A DNA stretch of 7,685 nucleotides from an uncultured Eubacteriales bacterium. Lineage in GTDB: Bacteria > Bacillota_A > Clostridia > Oscillospirales > Oscillospiraceae. Where the stretch lies: positions 1 to 7,685 of the forward strand of contig USNH01000039.1 of assembly GCA_900556015.1 (NCBI GenBank). Reading direction: 5' to 3'. The first letter of the stretch is position 1; the number at the start of each line of letters is the position of its first letter. The position numbers and the translations under genes were made by a program. Below the pieces are notes generated by a model, which saw only the letters and a list, made by a program, of their open reading frames with translations, searched no databases and had not been told where the DNA came from. Below are positions 4,623 to 7,685 of this stretch, piece after piece.

Positions 4623-6971
4623 TTATTGCTCGTTGAGGTATGCCTGTACGTCGTCAGGCAGGGTGATCGTGCCCAGGTTGGCATCGTTCCAGTCGCTGAG
4701 GCGCTGGGTCAGGGCTGCCACGCCCTGACGGAAGCCGTCCGAGCCGTCGTCGTACTCCATGGCGATGCGGAAGCTGTTCTCCCACGTCTCCGGGTTGGAG
4801 GGGGTGTAGTCCACGTACTGCTCCAGCATGGCGAAGCCCTGGGCGATGTCCTTCAGGTTGAAGTAGCAGCGGGCCAGGTAGCGGGGCACGGAGTTGGAGT
4901 GCAGGGCTGCCAGGTCGGTCAGGTAGCGCTCCATGGTGTCGCGCATGCTGTCGGGCAGGTCGTCCTCCGCCGAGGCGGAGACCACGTAGGACAGCTTGTA
5001 GTCTGCCCACTCGTAGGGGTCCAGGTCGGCGGCCTGGGCGATGGCATCGTAGTCGCGCTGGGAGGCGATGACGGCGGCGCGCATATTCATGCACAGCAGC
5101 ACACCGAACACGGCCAGACACAGGGCGGAGGCCCACACCAGCAGGCGGCGGGGCTTTTCAGCCAGCTTGGGCACGGGCACGAGCTGGCCGCAGGTCAGGT
5201 TGATGACGGCGAACGCGCCGAAGCCGAAGGGCAGGAAATAGCCGGCGGAGAAGTCCACCTCCACGGCGGAGTGGATGAGGATGAACAGCAGCACCGCGCC
5301 CAGGGCGGCGGTCATGGGGTGAGGCTGGGCCTCCGGGGCGGTGTCCTGACGGCGCAGGCGGAGTATGGCCGCGGCGCTGGAGACCAGCAATCCCAGCCAC
5401 AGGGCACAGCCCAGGATGCCGGTGTCCACCAGGGACTGAATGTAGTGGTTGTGGACGTATTTCGTCTCGTAGTGGTAGGACTGGACGCTGTAAATGCCGT
5501 TTTCAAAGCCGCCCATGCCCACGCCCACAAGGGGGCTGCGCTGGAAGAGCTTCAGGCCGTCCTGGCAGTAGACCAGGCGCTGCACTACGTTGCCCTCGGA
5601 GAAAAGGTTCTGGATGCGCTCGGCGATGGCCTCGGGCAGGAGCTTGTAGTGGAGCTTCAGACTGCCGGAGGACGTGCCGCCGTAGGACGCGGCGGTGATG
5701 CGGACGGTGCTGTCGGCGGTGAAAACGAAGGTGACGGAGCGGTTGTCCGCCGGGGCGGTAAAGGCCGCGCCGTCGGCAGGGCCGGTGTAGGCCGTCTGCT
5801 TGGTGTTCATGATGGCGTCCTCCTCCGTTTGGGTGAGGACGGTGACGGAGACAGGGCCGTCGGCGGTGACGGAGAGGGTGTAGTCGCCCTGGGTCAGGTA
5901 CGCGCCGCGGGTGATGGTCTCGCCGGGCTGGAGCGTGGCCGGGCCGGTCCAGCTCACCGCCAGCACCAGCAGGGCGGCGATGGCGGCCAGGGCGGCCAGC
6001 AGGATGATGTTGACGATCCTGATGCGCGGGGCGAGCTTGTCCGCCAGGGGGCGGCCCACGAAGATGTCCAGCGCGCAGAGGGCGGCGGCGCACAGCAGCG
6101 TCACCAGCAGCGGCCAGGGGCGCAGCGTCCACTCGCCGAAGGAGGTGGAGAAGGTGAAAACGGAGGCCAGCAGCGTCAGGAGCAGCGTCTCCGCCATGAG
6201 GACGAAGGCGGCGGCACGCTGCCCGCCGCGGGTGAGGAGCAGGTAGGCCAGGAACGCCACCGCCACGGCGGCCATAGCGCCGCGGCTGACGGCCAGGACG
6301 AAGGCGGTGCAGGTGATGAGCAGGCAGCTCAGGTGCAGGCAGCGCTCCTTTTTCGAGGCGGCGCTGGCGGCCAGCCCCAGGGACAGCAGCAGGGCGATGC
6401 CCGCCGCGCCGGCGAAAACGTTGGGGTTTTCAAAGATGGTCTTCAGGCGCTGGCCCTGAAGGGCCTCGTTGCCGAAGGGCACGCCCAGGGCGTGGATCAG
6501 GCCGCACAGGCCGTTATACAGCCAGCGGGTGGAGACCATGTCGATGCTGACAAGGCCGGCCAGCGCGCCGGAGACCTCCAGCACCGTGGCGGCGCAGCGG
6601 CCCGTGTGCAGCGCGTCGCGCTGGGGCTCGCAGCCGGTGAGCAGCAGGGCCATGCAGGCGGCGGCGGCGACCTTGAGGAACTCGTAGAGGGCGAATTTGC
6701 CGCTGGGGGCGTAGAGGGTGGAGATGCCGTCCAGCAGGACGTACAGTCCCAGCAGCAGGGCGGGCAGCGTCAGCCGCTTGGCCAGCGTGCCGCCGCGCAC
6801 CACCACGCAGACGATGGCACTGAGGATCAGCAGCAGGGTGATGAGCTTATTTTCCCCCTGGAACATCATGCAGGTGAGGATGAGGTATACGCAGCCCAGC
6901 AGCGGTACGAGCCAGGGGTGCTTCAGCTCCTGGACGGCCACCGGGTCTTTGCGGTTCGTTTTCTTTGCCAT
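4623..6971 (-). CDS. O-antigen ligase/polymerase family membrane protein (Wzy_C) with large extracytoplasmic insert and helical-repeat tail
   Basis: This is a 782-residue protein with about fourteen predicted membrane segments. Enzymes of this class polymerise lipid-linked repeat units (Wzy), transfer a finished glycan to an acceptor (WaaL), or glycosylate pilins (PglL). The Wzy_C signatures are the SRGA-containing segment at about 229-247 and the pair SPLVGVGMGGFE (479-490) and VHNHYIQSLVDTGILG (506-521), where H507 and H509 are candidates for the functional histidine. Between the helix ending near 341 and the helix near 513 is a long loop; residues 344-445 are rich in Thr, Val, Gly and Asp and look beta-stranded. 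After the last helix (about 609-629), residues 634-760 form an alpha-helical, TPR-like tail, predicted extracytoplasmic. The start is supported by AAGGAG (6978-6983) 6 nt from ATG and a promoter immediately upstream; an upstream in-frame extension to 7640 would cross that promoter. Acceptor and polymerase-versus-ligase role are undetermined. It appears monocistronic, with its own promoter and terminator. Confidence 0.92.
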   Translation of the reverse strand: MAKKTNRKDPVAVQELKHPWLVPLLGCVYLILTCMMFQGENKLITLLLILSAIVCVVVRGGTLAKRLTLPALLLGLYVLLDGISTLYAPSGKFALYEFLKVAAAACMALLLTGCEPQRDALHTGRCAATVLEVSGALAGLVSIDMVSTRWLYNGLCGLIHALGVPFGNEALQGQRLKTIFENPNVFAGAAGIALLLSLGLAASAASKKERCLHLSCLLITCTAFVLAVSRGAMAAVAVAFLAYLLLTRGGQRAAAFVLMAETLLLTLLASVFTFSTSFGEWTLRPWPLLVTLLCAAALCALDIFVGRPLADKLAPRIRIVNIILLAALAAIAALLVLAVSWTGPATLQPGETITRGAYLTQGDYTLSVTADGPVSVTVLTQTEEDAIMNTKQTAYTGPADGAAFTAPADNRSVTFVFTADSTVRITAASYGGTSSGSLKLHYKLLPEAIAERIQNLFSEGNVVQRLVYCQDGLKLFQRSPLVGVGMGGFENGIYSVQSYHYETKYVHNHYIQSLVDTGILGCALWLGLLVSSAAAILRLRRQDTAPEAQPHPMTAALGAVLLFILIHSAVEVDFSAGYFLPFGFGAFAVINLTCGQLVPVPKLAEKPRRLLVWASALCLAVFGVLLCMNMRAAVIASQRDYDAIAQAADLDPYEWADYKLSYVVSASAEDDLPDSMRDTMERYLTDLAALHSNSVPRYLARCYFNLKDIAQGFAMLEQYVDYTPSNPETWENSFRIAMEYDDGSDGFRQGVAALTQRLSDWNDANLGTITLPDDVQAYLNEQ

Positions 6972-6977
6972 GTTTTT

Positions 6978-6983
6978 CTCCTT
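6978..6983 (-). promoter_or_regulatory. Ribosome binding site that sets the ligase gene start
   Basis: AAGGAG lies 6 nt before the ATG at 6971. It favours this start over the long open upstream extension in the same frame, which has no comparable site and crosses the promoter at 7006-7034. Confidence 0.85.
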
Positions 6984-7005
6984 TTCCCCGTAAAAAGTAC
7001 CATCT

Positions 7006-7034
7006 AGTATAGTCTTTTTGCGGCGGTGCGTCAA
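7006..7034 (-). promoter_or_regulatory. Housekeeping-type promoter of the ligase gene, overlapping the upstream stop codon
   Basis: On the minus strand, TTGACG (7029-7034) is separated by exactly 17 nt from TATACT (7006-7011). Transcription would start near 6999, giving a leader of about 28 nt with the AAGGAG site. The TGA stop of the 151-residue gene (7031-7033) lies within the -35 element, so the promoter is embedded at the end of that gene. Confidence 0.87.
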
Positions 7035-7486
7035 TCCCTTGGGGGAAAAAGGAGGGGCAGGCCCAGCAAAAGCCGCGCTCCGGCCAGCAGGAGCAGCGGC
7101 TCGGCCTCGAACCGCGTCCAGTCCGGCGGCAGAGGCAGCTCCTGGGGCTCGATGACCGTGCCGTGGAGGTCGGTCAAGCGGCGCTGGACGCACAGCACCG
7201 GCTGGGGCGTCAGGCTGGAGAGGGTCAGACTGCTGCGCTTGTCCAGGCCGCAGTCCACCGTTTGGCGGGCGGCAGGGAAGGCGCAGGGGCTGCCGCAGGG
7301 CAGCAGCACCGTGCGGCACAGGGGCGGGCGGGGCAGCAGAGACAGAGATTCCGCGCCCCGGCGGCTGCACACCAGCAGCGGCCAGGGGCGGGAGAGCAGG
7401 GCTGTCTCGTCCAGCATGGTCAGGGCGGAGGGCAGGCAGCGCTCCCAGGCTGCGCCGCAGGGGCGGAAGAAGCCGGCGTGATCCAT
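7031..7486 (-). CDS. Hypothetical 151-residue cysteine-rich protein
   Basis: I do not recognise a family. It is judged real because AGAGGTGA (7493-7500) lies 6 nt before the ATG, codon use is strongly GC-ending and CTG-rich like its neighbours, and the gene ends exactly at the next promoter. The protein has eight cysteines (10, 17, 40, 57, 64, 68, 79, 99), with C64 and C68 spaced by three residues. A segment at about 76-119, with SLTLSSL and CVQRRLTDLHGTVIEPQELPL, looks the most constrained, though that is an impression from one sequence. The C-terminus (129-147) is leucine-rich, with Arg138 interrupting it, so a membrane helix is uncertain. There is no N-terminal signal peptide. It precedes the ligase on the same strand, but the ligase has its own promoter, so a functional link is only positional. 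Confidence 0.75.
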   Translation of the reverse strand: MDHAGFFRPCGAAWERCLPSALTMLDETALLSRPWPLLVCSRRGAESLSLLPRPPLCRTVLLPCGSPCAFPAARQTVDCGLDKRSSLTLSSLTPQPVLCVQRRLTDLHGTVIEPQELPLPPDWTRFEAEPLLLLAGARLLLGLPLLFPPRD

Positions 7487-7492
7487 GGTCGT

Positions 7493-7500
7493 TCACCTCT
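7493..7500 (-). promoter_or_regulatory. Ribosome binding site of the 151-residue gene
   Basis: AGAGGTGA sits 6 nt upstream of the ATG at 7486 and is the main argument that the short hypothetical gene is translated. No convincing -35/-10 pair is seen further upstream. Confidence 0.78.
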
Positions 7501-7590
7501 GGCGTAGTGTGCGCGGGAACAGGAAAGTTATGCCTGCGGGGTGGAGGACGCTGTCTGATGGTTTTTTCTTTTTCTTTTTTGCCTCCGGCG

Positions 7591-7624
7591 GGATACTTTC
7601 TTTCCTTGGCGAAAGAAAGTATCC
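7591..7624. repeat. Perfect 14-bp hairpin repeat
   Basis: GGATACTTTCTTTC (7591-7604) pairs perfectly with GAAAGAAAGTATCC (7611-7624) around loop CTTGGC. On the plus strand a pyrimidine run (7562-7580, almost all T) lies before it rather than after it, and neither side has a following T-run, so it is not a canonical intrinsic terminator in either direction. Confidence 0.8.
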
Positions 7625-7635
7625 AAAGAACGCCA

Positions 7636-7676
7636 TTCAAGGGGGAAGGAAGTTTCGATCTTCCTTCCCCCTTGAA
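7636..7676. repeat. Perfect 17-bp hairpin repeat
   Basis: The arm 7636-7652 (TTCAAGGGGGAAGGAAG) is fully complementary to 7660-7676 around the 7-nt loop TTTCGAT. It begins 11 bp after the previous hairpin. On the plus strand it is followed by AATCCCCCA, and on the minus strand by TGGCGTTCTTTGG, so neither side carries a good U-tract. With 7591-7624 it makes up most of the gene-free right end of the window; nothing else is seen in 7501-7685 apart from an A/G-rich minus-strand tract at about 7560-7582. Confidence 0.82.
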
Positions 7677-7685
7677 AATCCCCCA

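Noticed and set aside
4319..4684. 121-codon minus-strand frame over the ligase-glycosyltransferase spacer
   Set aside because: It overlaps both real genes, the terminator and the promoter, and contains repeat-derived sequence.
4626..7007. 793-codon plus-strand open frame opposite the ligase gene
   Set aside because: The length is striking, but the product is a Gly/Gln/Val/His-rich shadow without domains, it covers the ligase promoter and start, and the minus strand gives a coherent Wzy_C protein.
7487..7580. Promoter for the 151-residue gene
   Set aside because: CAGACA and CATAAC on the minus strand are poor matches with a 19-nt spacer, too weak to annotate.
6972..7640. N-terminal extension of the ligase in the same frame
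   Set aside because: It crosses the promoter, leader and the separate 151-residue gene, reads as Pro/Arg/Ala-rich shadow, and AAGGAG supports the start at 6971.

Overview
The window reads as chromosomal DNA of a high-GC, Gram-positive gut-type Clostridium (Oscillospiraceae/Flavonifractor-like). This is inferred from strong AGGAGG/AGGTGA ribosome binding sites, housekeeping promoters with 17-nt spacers, CTG- and GCC-rich codon use, and spacers filled with short palindromic repeats. No species call is possible from sequence alone. All five supported genes lie on the minus strand, so transcription runs from high to low coordinates.

Right to left: 7487-7685 is gene-free and holds two long perfect hairpins. 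7031-7486 encodes an unrecognised 151-residue protein. 4623-6971 encodes a 782-residue polytopic membrane protein of the O-antigen ligase/polymerase (Wzy_C) type, with its own promoter overlapping the end of the previous gene and its own intrinsic terminator. 4399-4622 is a spacer with that terminator, a decayed partial copy of it, a palindromic repeat between them, and a good promoter for the next unit. 3283-4398 and 1868-3286 are a translationally coupled pair (ATGA overlap): a GT4-type glycosyltransferase and a polyprenyl-phosphate sugar-1-phosphate transferase. 1329-1867 is a 539-bp gene-free mosaic of hairpin repeats. 120-1328 encodes a PilC/GspF-type inner-membrane platform protein of a type IV pilus or type II secretion-like machine. 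1-119 carries another copy of one of the repeats.

Functionally, the sugar transferase would load the first sugar phosphate on undecaprenyl phosphate, the glycosyltransferase would extend it in the cytoplasm, and the Wzy_C protein would polymerise or transfer the glycan on the outer face. Flippase and chain-length genes are not in view. The neighbouring pilus platform gene raises, but does not prove, a link such as pilin or surface-protein glycosylation.

No clearly new multi-gene system is visible. The most unusual material is non-coding: a palindrome family with fixed flanks and different self-complementary cores, a dense mosaic of different hairpin modules, and a near-identical 54-bp repeat on both sides of the pilus gene. 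The large predicted extracytoplasmic insert in the ligase and the cysteine-rich 151-residue protein also merit attention.
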